Assembly (NCBI RefSeq): GCF_000294655.1
Contig: NZ_CAHP01000034.1
Span: forward strand, 1 to 64,000
From: Magnetospirillum molischianum DSM 120
GTDB taxonomy: Bacteria; Pseudomonadota; Alphaproteobacteria; Rhodospirillales; Magnetospirillaceae
Length of the DNA: 64,000 nucleotides
Direction of reading: 5' to 3'
Part shown: positions 1 through 8,622 of the stretch, piece after piece
Layout of the letters: every line of letters starts with the position of its first letter
Numbering within the stretch: position 1 is the stretch's first letter
Program-made: the position numbers and the translations under genes
The notes under the pieces: generated by a model
Databases searched by the model: none
The model's input: the letters and a program-made list of their open reading frames with translations, nothing else
What the model was told of the DNA's origin: nothing

Positions 1-44
1 GTTCCGGCCTTACGTTTCGCGGCTTTGCCTTTGCCCCGCTTCAT
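1..44 (-). CDS. Start of an unidentified gene, cut by the window edge
   Basis: An ATG at 44-42 overlaps the stop of the upstream gene in an ATGA arrangement. It opens a frame beginning MKRGKGKAAKRKAG that runs off the window. Only about 14 residues are visible, all lysine/arginine-rich, so no family can be named. The overlap suggests translational coupling with the small membrane protein and the two HMA2 proteins upstream in the same operon. A cation-transporting ATPase would fit such a neighbourhood, but nothing visible proves it. Confidence 0.4.
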   Translation of the reverse strand, partial: MKRGKGKAAKRKAG

Positions 45-307
45 GGCGTGTTCCCGGCCTCGGGCGGCTCGGTGGGAGCCGGAGCGGCGGGGGTCAGCTT
101 GCCGCGCAGGCTGGCAGATGATTTCTCGATCGCGGTCAGGCCGGAAACGGTGGCGTCGCGCAGGCCGCTCTTGGCCTGATCCAGGCCATGGCGGGTCTTG
201 CCGCTAAGAGACTCCAGGGCGTCCTTACCCTTGCCGCTATTTTTCAAGGCGCGGACGCCGACAATTCCAGTCACCAGTCCGGTGGCGAAGAGCAAAACAG
301 GATGCAT
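41..307 (-). CDS. Small single-pass membrane protein (possibly DUF6110-like)
   Basis: This 88-residue protein has a hydrophobic N-terminal segment (residues 2-20, HPVLLFATGLVTGIVGVRAL). A soluble, lysine-rich helical region and a proline/alanine-rich tail follow. It lies 26 bases downstream of an HMA2 protein and overlaps the next gene by four bases, so it is probably part of a metal-handling operon. Small membrane proteins of this size occur beside HMA2 proteins and P-type ATPases. The DUF6110 label is from memory and tentative. No catalytic motif is visible. Confidence 0.65.
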   Translation of the reverse strand: MHPVLLFATGLVTGIVGVRALKNSGKGKDALESLSGKTRHGLDQAKSGLRDATVSGLTAIEKSSASLRGKLTPAAPAPTEPPEAGNTP

Positions 308-333
308 GTCCGTGGGATCCTTTCGGGCCAGGG

Positions 334-699
334 TTAAGCGGGATGACGGTCGGTTCCGACCAATCGGTGCGTCAGAGCCAGGGCTTCGGCCGAGCGGGTT
401 CCGTCGATCAGATCTGTCCAGGCGGCCGGAGCGATTTGCTTCGGGTCGTATTCGACCAGGCAGGACCGGGCCAGGAGGTTAAGGGAAACGGCGCGGATGC
501 CGGGTGCGGTCGAGGCGGTGGCGACGAAGCGCTTCACATCGGCCAGGACGTCGTTCAGACTACCCTGGCCTTCGGCCGCCAGTTTGAGCCGAATGCGACC
601 GGGGATGTGGTGGGCGATCCGCAGCCAGCCAGCATAGCGGGCCAAATCCCACGATTCGTCGATCCCGTCGGTGGCGAGGGGGGCAGTGGCAGGCATCAA
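334..699 (-). CDS. HMA2 heavy-metal-associated domain protein
   Basis: This 121-residue soluble protein carries the HMA2 signature HHIPGRIRLKL near residue 30, followed by a ferredoxin-like fold pattern (alternating strands and helices, ending SCLVEYDPKQI). It lacks the CxxC metal-binding pair of classical HMA domains, which is usual for HMA2 proteins. It sits three bases after the second HMA2 gene and just before the small membrane protein, all on the minus strand. A role in heavy-metal or haem handling is inferred from family and context only. Confidence 0.75.
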   Translation of the reverse strand: MMPATAPLATDGIDESWDLARYAGWLRIAHHIPGRIRLKLAAEGQGSLNDVLADVKRFVATASTAPGIRAVSLNLLARSCLVEYDPKQIAPAAWTDLIDGTRSAEALALTHRLVGTDRHPA

Positions 700-702
700 G
701 GG

Positions 703-1164
703 TTACCTTAGCATCTTCTGGCGGTTGTAGATGAGGTGGACCGCGAGAAGAGCCAGATTGACCCCTCCGGCGGCGGCGTGCAGCCGCTTGCTGAAGCCCA
801 GACTGAGCAGCATCACGGCGGTGCTGGCCAGCAATCCGATCTTGGCGGTACGGTTAGCCTGACGGGTGGCGAGACTGTCCAGAAACTCGTCGCTTGCCCA
901 CCCGGCACGTTGGCGGGACGCGGGACGTGCCGATTTGGTGGCGATGTCAAAGCGTTCGATCAACTGGGCCTCGATCTTGGCAGGCGTAAGACGCGCCGGA
1001 TCGTAACGGATCAGAAGGCTGCCGCCGCGCGGATTTCCTTCGACTGTATCCACGCCATCCCAACCTGCTAATTCAGACCGGATTGCCTCGTTCCGGGCCG
1101 GAGACCGCCACACCGCGTCGCGCAGTCTCAGTCGTCCAGGAAGGGCCGAGGCAATTGCCACCAT
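703..1164 (-). CDS. HMA2 domain protein with C-terminal membrane segments
   Basis: This 153-residue protein has the HMA2 motif LPGRLRLRDAVW at the N-terminus. The second half holds two hydrophobic stretches (about residues 108-122 and 127-140). The start at 1164 is preferred because AAGGAAGT lies just upstream; the open frame extends to 1257, but that extension looks non-coding. It is the promoter-proximal gene of a minus-strand group with a second HMA2 protein and two small proteins. The membrane half suggests a tethered metal-binding partner of a transporter; this is inference. Confidence 0.75.
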   Translation of the reverse strand: MVAIASALPGRLRLRDAVWRSPARNEAIRSELAGWDGVDTVEGNPRGGSLLIRYDPARLTPAKIEAQLIERFDIATKSARPASRQRAGWASDEFLDSLATRQANRTAKIGLLASTAVMLLSLGFSKRLHAAAGGVNLALLAVHLIYNRQKMLR

Positions 1165-1463
1165 GTCGTTACTTCCTTTTAACAGAGAGCGCGATAATGA
1201 ATTGCAAACGCATTCGCAGTGAACGATAGCGGTGGCCATGAGGGTGGTCAACCCCATCTGTGACGCTTATTTGTAATATGTGACGAGAAGGACAAACAGC
1301 AAATAAGGTTAAAATGGGGGGCTGGGGGCGTCACTTCAACCACCGCGATGAATGGATGAAAACACCATCCGCCTGAAACGATCATCGACGATCCGGTCGC
1401 GCGCCTTCACAAATCGGGCCAGATGAGCTATGATAAAGCCTTGTATTTTTAGTGTGGCGTATC
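1165..1463. promoter_or_regulatory. Divergent intergenic region with an imperfect palindrome
   Basis: About 300 bases separate the divergent HMA2 gene and the outer-membrane-type gene. An imperfect 16-base palindrome, TGCAAACGCATTCGCA, lies at 1203-1218 (12 of 16 positions symmetric), about 40 bases upstream of the HMA2 start. It would be a reasonable site for a metal-responsive dimeric regulator, but this is inference. No other gene or RNA was recognised in the stretch. Confidence 0.3.
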
Positions 1464-2105
1464 ATGTCTCCCGTTCGGTCTCTTCTTGCTTTGACGTTTC
1501 TCGCGATGGCTTTGCCCGCCGCCGCGTTGGAGACCGGCAACCGTCTAGTCCCTGGTGGAGCCCCGAATGTTCGCGCTGCGGAATCGTTCCTCGGCGCGAC
1601 GGGTGAAGCCCGTCTTCCCTTGCAGAGTTCCGGCGGCTATTCGGTTGGAATCGTCGCCGAGCCATCCCGCCCTGCTGGTGCGCTTCCCGTCTCTGGCGCG
1701 CGCGGATCGCTGGCGGTCGGCGGTTACGTTGCCTATAGCCTCAGCACCGAAGCCAGCTTGTCCTCGTCGCTTCGGAGCGATGGTGCGCTGGCGTCTGCCG
1801 ACATCTCCGCCGCTTATCGGGGGGGACTGATCGGACCGGACGCCACGGCGGCGGTCAGCCTGGGCGCGCGCTGGAGAAATCAGCTGTCCGGCTTCAGTCC
1901 CAATCCGTCCCAGTCCTTGGGGTTGACCTCGTTGACCCCATCCGGGTCGCGGGAATCGGACCTGAATCTCAGCATCAGTCTGCGCCATCAGCTCACCTCG
2001 ACCCTGAGCCTCGGTGGCGTCGCCGAAGCCTACAGCCCGACCGGCGGCGAGGCGGGAGCCTATCCCGGTGTGATGTTCGGGGCCGGGATGGGCTATCGCT
2101 TCTAA
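1464..2105 (+). CDS. Secreted, probable outer-membrane beta-barrel protein
   Basis: This 213-residue protein starts with a signal peptide (MSPVRSLLALTFLAMALPAAA, cleaved near residue 21). Its body is rich in alternating polar and hydrophobic residues, glycine and serine, and it ends in an aromatic residue (GMGYRF). A terminal Phe after alternating strands is typical of outer-membrane barrels. A GTG at 1452 could extend it by four residues; the ATG at 1464 directly precedes the signal peptide and is preferred. No specific family was recognised. It stands alone between divergent and convergent neighbours. Confidence 0.7.
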   Translation: MSPVRSLLALTFLAMALPAAALETGNRLVPGGAPNVRAAESFLGATGEARLPLQSSGGYSVGIVAEPSRPAGALPVSGARGSLAVGGYVAYSLSTEASLSSSLRSDGALASADISAAYRGGLIGPDATAAVSLGARWRNQLSGFSPNPSQSLGLTSLTPSGSRESDLNLSISLRHQLTSTLSLGGVAEAYSPTGGEAGAYPGVMFGAGMGYRF

Positions 2106-2168
2106 TATCGGCCAGCCCTGCGAGGGGCACGGTTAATTCATTGGCTTGGTATAAGACCTGAGCTTCGT

Positions 2169-2636
2169 TTACGTGATTTGATCGATCTGCGGATAGGTCA
2201 GGCTGCCCGGAATGATCGTGACCGGCACCCGTAATCGTCCGACATAGCGCCCGGTCAATGCGGTAACCAGCGGCCCTGGTCCTCCCGGCCCCGGATCTGC
2301 GGCCAGCACCAGTTGTGAGATCGAGGGTTCATCGGCGATCAGCCGGATGACTTCGTCGCGTGGATCGCCCTCGCGGACATACAGGGCGGGGATATCCCCC
2401 GATAGTGCCTCAATCTCGGCGGCAAGCCGGGTCAGCAGAATCTCCGCTTCGGCGCGGGCTTCGTCACGCATCAGCGCGCCGATCGCGGCGAATTGCTAGA
2501 ACTCTGTCGGTTCGATTACCCGCAACAGCGCTACCCGCCCCCCGGTCGAGCGGGCGCGGCGGCTGGCGTAGCGTAAGGCGGCGGGTTGTTCCGGCGTGTC
2601 GTCAACCACGACGAGGAAGACTCGGCAATTCGACAT
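2169..2636 (-). pseudogene. Universal stress protein (UspA family) with in-frame amber codon
   Basis: Reading from the ATG at 2636 gives a typical UspA start (MSNCRVFLVVVDDTPEQ) and continues ALRYASRRARSTGGRVALLR. It reaches a TAG at 2498-2496 (codon 47), then continues in the same frame through ALYVREGDPRDEVIRLIADE and PVTIIPGSLTY to the stop at 2169. No frame change is needed, so a single base change made the stop. The downstream part could restart at the ATG at 2471, but it would lack the first beta strand of the nucleotide-binding fold. Probably inactivated; amber readthrough cannot be excluded. Confidence 0.75.
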
Positions 2637-2756
2637 TCGATCCCCCCTTGAACGGTTAAGGTATTCGTGTTGATCCGAAGCCGTTTACTTAGGTCGGTAT
2701 TGAGTGGGCGATCAAGTAAACCGGAGGTTTACGCCCGACGAGGGGCATAAAACCCT

Positions 2757-3533
2757 TTAGCCTTTGCGGAACAGCCACGCGGCCAACCACCCGGTACAGG
2801 CGGCTAGAACCACGGCGGCCAGACCGTACAGCCCTGATTGGCGATAGGCGAAATCGTGAATGGCGGCCCCCAGCCCCACCCGGTCAACTGCTAGCGGGGT
2901 TTCCTGGGTTCCGATCAACCGCCCTTGGTTGATAAGATGAATTTCGACTTTATAAATCCCGACCGGCACGGTCGCGGGAAAGTGGATTTCTGTGCGGAAC
3001 AGTCGTCGTCCTGGACGGGCGATGGTGGCGATTCTGTCATCATATTGACCGCGTGCGCGCATCAGTCGCATCAGCGCGGCGCGATAGGCGACGGCGTCAC
3101 TGCCGTCATCTTCGACCCGGATATCGAGGTTTCGTTGATCCAACCCGATTCCCAGCCGTTGCAACAAGGCGGACGACGCCACTTGTTCGAGCGGACGGGT
3201 TGAGGCAACCCGGAAAAAGGCGGGTGCCCCCTCAATCCGGGCCGAGCCGGAATTAATCCACAGACCGGCGACCGAATCCTTGCGCCGGATCGTTTGCGCC
3301 TCCGCCGGGCCGCTGACCACCACCACGACATCGGCGGATTCGGTACCGCCCCCCGGATCGGTGGCTCCGAACAGCAGCAGGTCGGTTCCTGAAAATCCAG
3401 TGGTGATCTCGACCAAGTGGCGCGAAAGATCGACGACCAGCGGTTCCTCGGCGGTGGCTCGGGCCGAGGATGGAAGCGGCGTCAGCGCTACCAGCCCGGC
3501 AAAGACCAGCAAGGCTAGGCGGGAGCATCTCAT
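2757..3533 (-). CDS. TIGR02186 family membrane-anchored periplasmic protein
   Basis: This 258-residue protein has a signal peptide (residues 1-25), an immunoglobulin-like body (VDLSRHLVEITTGFSGTDLLLFG, RVASTRPLEQ), and a C-terminal transmembrane helix (YGLAAVVLAACTGWLAAWLF) with a short basic tail. This matches the alphaproteobacterial TIGR02186 family, which is commonly encoded next to TauE/SafE-type permeases. Its start codon overlaps the stop of the permease gene by four bases, so the two are probably co-translated. Biochemical function is unknown; a periplasmic partner of the permease is inferred. Confidence 0.85.
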   Translation of the reverse strand: MRCSRLALLVFAGLVALTPLPSSARATAEEPLVVDLSRHLVEITTGFSGTDLLLFGATDPGGGTESADVVVVVSGPAEAQTIRRKDSVAGLWINSGSARIEGAPAFFRVASTRPLEQVASSALLQRLGIGLDQRNLDIRVEDDGSDAVAYRAALMRLMRARGQYDDRIATIARPGRRLFRTEIHFPATVPVGIYKVEIHLINQGRLIGTQETPLAVDRVGLGAAIHDFAYRQSGLYGLAAVVLAACTGWLAAWLFRKG

Positions 3534-4462
3534 CGCGCTGCTCCGATTGTCGCGGCCAACGAGAACGGCTCGGTTGGCGGCACCAGCAGATCGATCAGCA
3601 GTTTGACCGCCACCGCCAACACCAGCAGCCCCAGCAATACGCGCAGATGCTCACCCTTGAGGCGGGCGCCGACTCGCACCCCGAACTGAGCACCGATTGC
3701 TCCGCCCAACACCAGAACCAGCGCCAGCACCACATCGACGGTGTGGTTGACGGTGGCGTGGAGAAACGTGGCGTTCGCCGTGACGAAGACAATCTGGAAC
3801 AGCGAGGTTCCCATCACCACCGCCGTCGGCATTCCCAGCAGATAGATCATCGCGGGGACCAGGACGAAGCCGCCGCCGACCCCCATGATCGCCGAGATCA
3901 CTCCGACCGCAATCCCGACCAGGGCGGGCAACAGGGCGCTGATATACAGGTGCGAGCGGCGGAAACGGACCTTCAGCGGCAGCCGGTCGATCCACCCCCG
4001 CGCATGGCGGCGGGCGATTGGTTCGGTCCCTCCTCCGGCGCGACGGCGCAGCAATTCCCGCACACTTTCCGTGACCATCAATCCGCCGATGCCTCCCAGC
4101 AGGACGACATAGCTGGCCGAAATCACCAGATCGATATGACCGAGACGGCGGAGCCAGTGGAAGAGCAGCACCCCCAGCCCCGACCCCACCAATCCGCCCA
4201 GGATCAGGATCAGTCCCATCCGCAGATCGACATTGCCGCGCCGCCACTGTGCCAAAGCTCCCGACACCGACGAGGCGACGATCTGGTTGGTTCCGGTACC
4301 GACCGCCACGGCGGGGGGGACCCCCAGGAAGATCAGCAGAGGAGTCAGCAGAAAGCCGCCTCCGGCCCCGAACAGGCCGGACAGAAACCCGATGCCGCCA
4401 CCGACGGCCAGGATGACGAAGACGTTGACCGACATCTCGGCGATGGGAAGGTAGATCTGCAC
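3530..4462 (-). CDS. TSUP family (TauE/SafE) anion permease
   Basis: This 310-residue integral membrane protein has about eight helices and the duplicated glycine-rich signatures of TauE/SafE permeases. One copy is near residue 20 (GGGIGFLSGLFGAGGGFLLTP) and one near 190 (VISAIMGVGGGFVLVPAMIY). The N-terminus MQIYLPIAEMSVNVF is characteristic of the alphaproteobacterial subgroup paired with TIGR02186 proteins. Members move sulfite, sulfoacetate or related anions across the inner membrane; the substrate here is not known. It overlaps the downstream TIGR02186 gene. Confidence 0.88.
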   Translation of the reverse strand: MQIYLPIAEMSVNVFVILAVGGGIGFLSGLFGAGGGFLLTPLLIFLGVPPAVAVGTGTNQIVASSVSGALAQWRRGNVDLRMGLILILGGLVGSGLGVLLFHWLRRLGHIDLVISASYVVLLGGIGGLMVTESVRELLRRRAGGGTEPIARRHARGWIDRLPLKVRFRRSHLYISALLPALVGIAVGVISAIMGVGGGFVLVPAMIYLLGMPTAVVMGTSLFQIVFVTANATFLHATVNHTVDVVLALVLVLGGAIGAQFGVRVGARLKGEHLRVLLGLLVLAVAVKLLIDLLVPPTEPFSLAATIGAAR

Positions 4463-4505
4463 CCGCGCCCTCCTCCGCGTGCGGTTGGACGTCCCGCCTC
4501 TAGGG

Positions 4506-5522
4506 CTAGGGCTGCTGTGATTCGCGGCTTTTCAGACTGGCGAGGATGCTGGCCGCGATCTGTCGGGCCTGGAGCGTCGGATAGCCCTGAGCGATCAGAT
4601 GGTTGGGCAACATCGAAGAATCCGGTCTCGCTCCCCACACCACCGAAGGTCTGGGCCGGGCCGCGATCGCCAGATATTCAACCATCCGAATCCAGCTTTC
4701 GGTCAGGTTGCGTTGCGCCAGAACCGTTTCGAAATCACGACCAATTTCTCTCATAACAATTGAGTTGGCGTAAAGACGACCCTTGTTGCGATAGAATACC
4801 TTGGTGATGGAAAAATCGAGTGTGATCGAAAGATCTTTTTCCATGTGGGAGTTGATCGCCTGGGCGGTGTCGTCCAGATCGCCGATCAGCGCCTCGACCA
4901 CCAGGGCCAAAGCCTGAGGGCTGCGCTCGAAGCTGGCTGTCCCGGTTGCAAGCTTGGTGTTGTAAGCATCGATCGATCTTTGGGCGTTGCGATACTGCTT
5001 TTCCGCCGAAGCGGTCGGCATCCACGATTTGCGGGTGTCGAATTTCCACACCGTACCGGGGTATTTCAACAATCCGGCGGCGTGCTCAAGGTTGACGTCG
5101 CCGCCCGAAGAGGTCCAGCCCACGCCATTTTCCGCTGCCAAGGCCCCGGTGCTGTGAGCCAGGGCGGTGACCATCCCGATCTGGAACGCAGGCATCGCCC
5201 GCAGCCAGCCGCCGGGGATGAAGAACGGGTCGTTGGCCCGCCACTTGTTGACTTCAAGCTCGCGGGTGATCAGCGCGGCCGTCACCTCAAGTGCGTGGGA
5301 TCGCCCCAGCGCTTGGTTTGGTGCCGTGAAATCGGGGTTGTCGTCGATCCGGCTGATGAAGACCATCGTCACCGGAAAGATGACGGTCAGGATCAGCGCG
5401 AGTACGCCCGCGGCGATAAGCGGCCAGCGTTGACGCGGTATACCGCGCACCTGGGTGCCGAGCGCGACGGCGCGGCGACCCAGGGTAGAGATCAGAGCGG
5501 ACAGGACAGGTGGAATCGTCAC
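4506..5522 (-). CDS. DUF2333 family inner-membrane protein
   Basis: This 338-residue protein has one transmembrane helix near residues 34-54 ([20 protein letters not shown]), followed by a large periplasmic domain typical of DUF2333 ([40 protein letters not shown]). Function is unknown for the family. Its start overlaps the trpS stop by four bases, so expression is probably coupled to trpS, although no functional link is established. Confidence 0.85.
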   Translation of the reverse strand: MTIPPVLSALISTLGRRAVALGTQVRGIPRQRWPLIAAGVLALILTVIFPVTMVFISRIDDNPDFTAPNQALGRSHALEVTAALITRELEVNKWRANDPFFIPGGWLRAMPAFQIGMVTALAHSTGALAAENGVGWTSSGGDVNLEHAAGLLKYPGTVWKFDTRKSWMPTASAEKQYRNAQRSIDAYNTKLATGTASFERSPQALALVVEALIGDLDDTAQAINSHMEKDLSITLDFSITKVFYRNKGRLYANSIVMREIGRDFETVLAQRNLTESWIRMVEYLAIAARPRPSVVWGARPDSSMLPNHLIAQGYPTLQARQIAASILASLKSRESQQP

Positions 5523-6517
5523 GGTCGCAGGAATCCCACGATGTCATAGACGTCCTTCAGGATCGGCTCGGCGATGGCGTTGGCGCGTTCGGCACCCCGG
5601 TGCAGCACTGCGTCGATATGGGAGGGATCGGCCATCAGCCGCTTCATTTCCGAATTGATCGGCCCCAGGACCGAGACGGCCAGATCGGTCAGATCCTGCT
5701 TGAATTCCGAGAACGGCTTGCCAGCGAAGCGTTCCAGCACGGCGGCCTTCTCCAGGTCGGACAGAGCTGCGAAAATCCCGACCAGATTGTCGGCCTCGGG
5801 ACGCTCGGTCAATCCCTCAATGGTCTCGGGCAGGGGGAGGGGATCGGTCTTGGCCTTGCGGATCTTCAACGCGATGGTGTCGGCATCGTCGGTCATGTTG
5901 ATGCGCGAGTAATCGGATTCGTCCGATTTCGACATCTTCTTGGTGCCGTCGCGGAAGCTCATCACCCGCCGTGCCGCGCCGAAAATCAGCGGTTCGGGCA
6001 GGGGGAAGAAATCGACGCCGTAATCGCTGTTGAACTTCTGCGCGGTATCGCGGGCCAGTTCCAGGTGCTGCTTCTGATCCTCGCCAACCGGAACGTGGGT
6101 CGCCTTGTAGATCAGGATGTCGGCACTCATCAAATTCGGATAAGCGTACAGCCCAACCGAAGCGTTTTCTTTGTGCTTGCCAGCTTTGTCCTTGAATTGG
6201 GTCATCCGGTTCAGCCAACCGATGCGGGCGACGCAGTTGAACACCCAGGCCAGCTGGGCATGCGCGGGGACCATCGACTGGTTGAACAGAATTTGCTTCT
6301 CGGCATCGATCCCGGCGGCGATCATTCCGGCCGCGACTTCGCGGGTGTTGTGGAGCAGATCCTTGGGATCCTGCCACAGGGTGATCGCGTGCATGTCGAC
6401 CATGCAGAAGATGCATTCGTAATCATGTTGGAGGTGGACCCAGTTGCGGATCGCGCCAAGATAATTGCCGAGATGAAGGTTTCCGGTCGGCTGAACGCCG
6501 GAAAAAATGCGCTGCAT
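5519..6517 (-). CDS. trpS: Tryptophanyl-tRNA synthetase
   Basis: This class I aminoacyl-tRNA synthetase of 332 residues charges tRNA-Trp in the cytosol. The HIGH-like motif is [11 protein letters not shown] near residue 11 and the KMSKS motif is [13 protein letters not shown] near residue 195. Length and motif order match bacterial TrpRS. The ATG at 6517 is chosen because family members begin MQRIFSG and AGGGG precedes it; a GTG at 6529 would add four residues. It lies downstream of murJ and overlaps the DUF2333 gene. Confidence 0.95.
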   Translation of the reverse strand: MQRIFSGVQPTGNLHLGNYLGAIRNWVHLQHDYECIFCMVDMHAITLWQDPKDLLHNTREVAAGMIAAGIDAEKQILFNQSMVPAHAQLAWVFNCVARIGWLNRMTQFKDKAGKHKENASVGLYAYPNLMSADILIYKATHVPVGEDQKQHLELARDTAQKFNSDYGVDFFPLPEPLIFGAARRVMSFRDGTKKMSKSDESDYSRINMTDDADTIALKIRKAKTDPLPLPETIEGLTERPEADNLVGIFAALSDLEKAAVLERFAGKPFSEFKQDLTDLAVSVLGPINSEMKRLMADPSHIDAVLHRGAERANAIAEPILKDVYDIVGFLRP

Positions 6518-6578
6518 GGCCCCTGTCACTCCGGGTAGGATAACGAGGGTTTCACCTATACCCTGCCGTGTCGCGGCG

Positions 6579-8129
6579 TCAAGAACGCTGCCGTCGGATC
6601 ATCCCCTTGATATCGGAGCGATTCGCTCCGCCGAACAGCAGTACCGCGATGGCATAGACCAGTCCGCCCGCTGCGATTGTCGTCGCCAACGCTCCCAGCG
6701 CCGCCAGCGGGCCGCCCTCGGACAGCGGAGCCAGCACTGTCCGCATCCCCCACAGCGTCGCCGCCATCGCCAGGACGGCGGCCAGGATGCGCGGCGCGCG
6801 GCGCTTTAGCCGTGCGTCGAGCATCAGGAAGCCGCGCCGCCACAGCACCCAGCCCAGCAGGACGACATTGGCCCAGGCGGCCAGAGCGGTGGCCAGGGCC
6901 ATGCCGACATGCGCCAACGTCCCCACCAGGGATAGATTGAGCACGATGTTCAACGCCATGCACAGTCCGGCGATCTTGACCGGGGTGGCGGTGTCCTCGC
7001 GGGCAAAGAAACCGGGGGCGAGCACCTTGACCAGGACATAGGCGGGCAGTCCCAGGGCAAAGGCGACCAGAGCGGCGGCGGTGGCGGCGGTCTCGGCGGG
7101 GCCGAAACTGCCACGCTCGAACAACACCTGAACCACCGGCTGGGCAATCACCATCAGAGCCGCCGCTGCCGGCAGGGTCAGCAGAAGACCGAGTTCCATC
7201 GCCCGGTTCTGACTGTCCTGAGCCTGGGCGATGTCGCCATCGCGCAATTGCCGCGACAGCAGGGGCAACAGCGCGGTCCCGATCGCGATCCCGACCACGC
7301 CAAGGGGAAGCTGATTGATTCGGTCTGCGTAGTTCAGATAGCTGACAGCACCGTCAGCCACGGTCGAAGCGATCATCGTGTTGATGACCAGATTGATCTG
7401 ATACACCCCGGCACCGACCGCGCCAGGAACGATGCGGCGGAAGAGCAGCCGGACCTCGGCTGTCATCCGGGGCCAGGCCGGGCGGAGTATCATTCCGATC
7501 CGTTTCAGGCTGACCACCAGCCATAGGAACTGGACGATTCCGGCGGCAAACGTGCCCCAGGCCATCGCATGCCCGGCGGTGGGGGTATAGGGCACCAGCG
7601 CCCACAGCCCGACCATCGATGTCAGGTTGAGCAGGACCGGAGTCCCCGCGGCGGCGGCAAAACGGCCCAGAGCGTTCAGGACTCCGGCCTGAAGCGACAC
7701 CAGCGAGATGAACAGGAGATAGGGGAAGCAGATGCGCGAGAATGCGACTGCCATCTCCATTTTTTCCGGGGTGGCGTCGAAACCGGGGGCCAGCCCGCGC
7801 ATTGCCCAGGGCATCGCCAGTTCCATCGCGACGACGAACAGGGTCAGCGCCAGGGCCAGCACAGCGAACGCCCGTTCGGCGAACAGCCGGGCTTCGGCAT
7901 GTCCTTCCTTCGACAGCTTGCTGGCGAATAACGGCACGAAAGCGGCGTTGAAGGCTCCCTCGGCGAACAGCGAGCGGAACAGATTGGGAAAGCGGAAGGC
8001 GACGAAAAAGGCGTCGGCCACCGCTCCCGCTCCCAGAAAGTGGGCGATCATCATCTCGCGCATCAGGCCGGTGATGCGGGAGAGAAGGGTCAGGCCACCA
8101 ACCGTGGCGACGGAGCGCAGGAGAGACAT
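6579..8129 (-). CDS. murJ: Lipid II flippase MurJ (MviN)
   Basis: This 516-residue polytopic protein of the MOP superfamily has about 14 membrane helices. It opens with the conserved MurJ start ([20 protein letters not shown]) and carries the characteristic basic and polar residues in helices 1 and 2 ([20 protein letters not shown]). MurJ moves lipid-linked peptidoglycan precursor across the inner membrane. It is the first gene of a minus-strand trio with trpS and the DUF2333 gene and is transcribed away from tRNA-Glu. Confidence 0.95.
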   Translation of the reverse strand: MSLLRSVATVGGLTLLSRITGLMREMMIAHFLGAGAVADAFFVAFRFPNLFRSLFAEGAFNAAFVPLFASKLSKEGHAEARLFAERAFAVLALALTLFVVAMELAMPWAMRGLAPGFDATPEKMEMAVAFSRICFPYLLFISLVSLQAGVLNALGRFAAAAGTPVLLNLTSMVGLWALVPYTPTAGHAMAWGTFAAGIVQFLWLVVSLKRIGMILRPAWPRMTAEVRLLFRRIVPGAVGAGVYQINLVINTMIASTVADGAVSYLNYADRINQLPLGVVGIAIGTALLPLLSRQLRDGDIAQAQDSQNRAMELGLLLTLPAAAALMVIAQPVVQVLFERGSFGPAETAATAAALVAFALGLPAYVLVKVLAPGFFAREDTATPVKIAGLCMALNIVLNLSLVGTLAHVGMALATALAAWANVVLLGWVLWRRGFLMLDARLKRRAPRILAAVLAMAATLWGMRTVLAPLSEGGPLAALGALATTIAAGGLVYAIAVLLFGGANRSDIKGMIRRQRS

Positions 8130-8267
8130 AGGGGTCTTTGTAAACGAGATGCGTGTCCGTCACCAGAACGCCCAGCGCAGCACCGTTACGGATTTTTTTA
8201 AAAAAATGCGACAGCAGCCTTGATTTAATTTTCCAACGCGGTTATTCAGTCGCCCTCGCCTCGAGCC

Positions 8268-8343
8268 GTCCCCATCGTCTAGAGGCCTAGGACACCGCCC
8301 TTTCACGGCGGTAACAGGGGTTCGAATCCCCTTGGGGACGCCA
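8268..8343 (+). tRNA. tRNA-Glu (UUC)
   Basis: The sequence folds as a full cloverleaf. The acceptor stem pairs GTCCCCA with TGGGGAC, the anticodon stem is CCGCC/GGCGG with loop CTTTCAC (anticodon TTC), and the T arm is CAGGGGTTCGAATCCCCTT. The 3' CCA is encoded. The last 12 bases (8332-8343) recur at 51837-51848, so this gene is the likely integration site of the downstream element. The element restores the 3' end and the gene stays intact. Confidence 0.95.
8332..8343 (+). other. Putative attL of the integrated element
   Basis: TTGGGGACGCCA, the 3' end of tRNA-Glu including CCA, occurs here and again in the same orientation at 51837-51848. Direct repeats of a tRNA 3' end bracketing conjugation genes are the usual footprint of ICE integration. 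The assignment rests on this match and on the sharp change in gene content at both sites. Confidence 0.7.
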
Positions 8344-8364
8344 TCTCTCTTCCCGCCGAATCAC

Positions 8365-8384
8365 CGGCTGTGATAGCACAGCCG
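8365..8384. other. Perfect hairpin next to attL
   Basis: CGGCTGTG and CACAGCCG pair around the loop ATAG, 21 bases after the tRNA CCA end. No T run follows, so it is a weak terminator at best. It may be an attachment-site arm structure or a transcript stabiliser. Confidence 0.35.
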
Positions 8385-8444
8385 AGATGGCGATCGCAAG
8401 ATTACGCTTGCCGAGGAGAGGCGTGGAAGACCAATGACATAAGC

Positions 8445-8506
8445 AAAAAGGCCGCCAATCCAGAGGATTAACGGCCTGTTGTCGTGCTTTGAAAGCGTGT
8501 GTCGCA
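8445..8506 (-). ncRNA. Possible small countertranscribed RNA with intrinsic terminator
   Basis: On the minus strand a hairpin (AGGCCG at 8477-8472 pairing with CGGCCT at 8454-8449, with an inner GGATT/AATCC pairing around a three-base loop) runs straight into five Ts at 8449-8445. This is a good intrinsic terminator. A minus-strand promoter-like TTGACA at 8542-8537, 18 bases before TAAGAA at 8518-8513, would start a transcript near 8506, giving about 62 nt. The RNA would be antisense to the leader of the HTH gene starting at 8623. No protein of credible length fits. Inferred from sequence only. Confidence 0.4.
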
Positions 8507-8512
8507 ACTCCT

Positions 8513-8563
8513 TTCTTAGCGCGAGGCAGGTTGTAGTGTCAACGGAAAACCATGTGTTTTCCG
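8513..8563 (-). promoter_or_regulatory. Promoter-like motif and palindrome upstream of the small RNA
   Basis: A perfect -35 hexamer TTGACA (8542-8537, minus strand) is followed 18 bases later by TAAGAA. Immediately upstream lies a perfect inverted repeat, CGGAAAAC-CATGT-GTTTTCCG (8543-8563), which abuts the -35 element and could be an operator. The same site lies in the leader of the HTH gene on the plus strand, so one protein could control both directions. Confidence 0.4.
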
Positions 8564-8622
8564 AACGGGTCGGCTCGTCCTTTTTTATACTGTCGTGATC
8601 CACGCCCTCCGCAGGAGGGGCG

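Noticed and set aside
3470-4756. 428-codon plus-strand frame opposite the TSUP gene
   Set aside because: Gln/Arg/His-rich shadow of the permease and DUF2333 genes; no family features.
8186-8205. A/T palindrome TTTTTTTAAAAAAA as a terminator near murJ
   Set aside because: It lies upstream of the murJ start and has no GC stem, so it is more likely promoter or spacer DNA.
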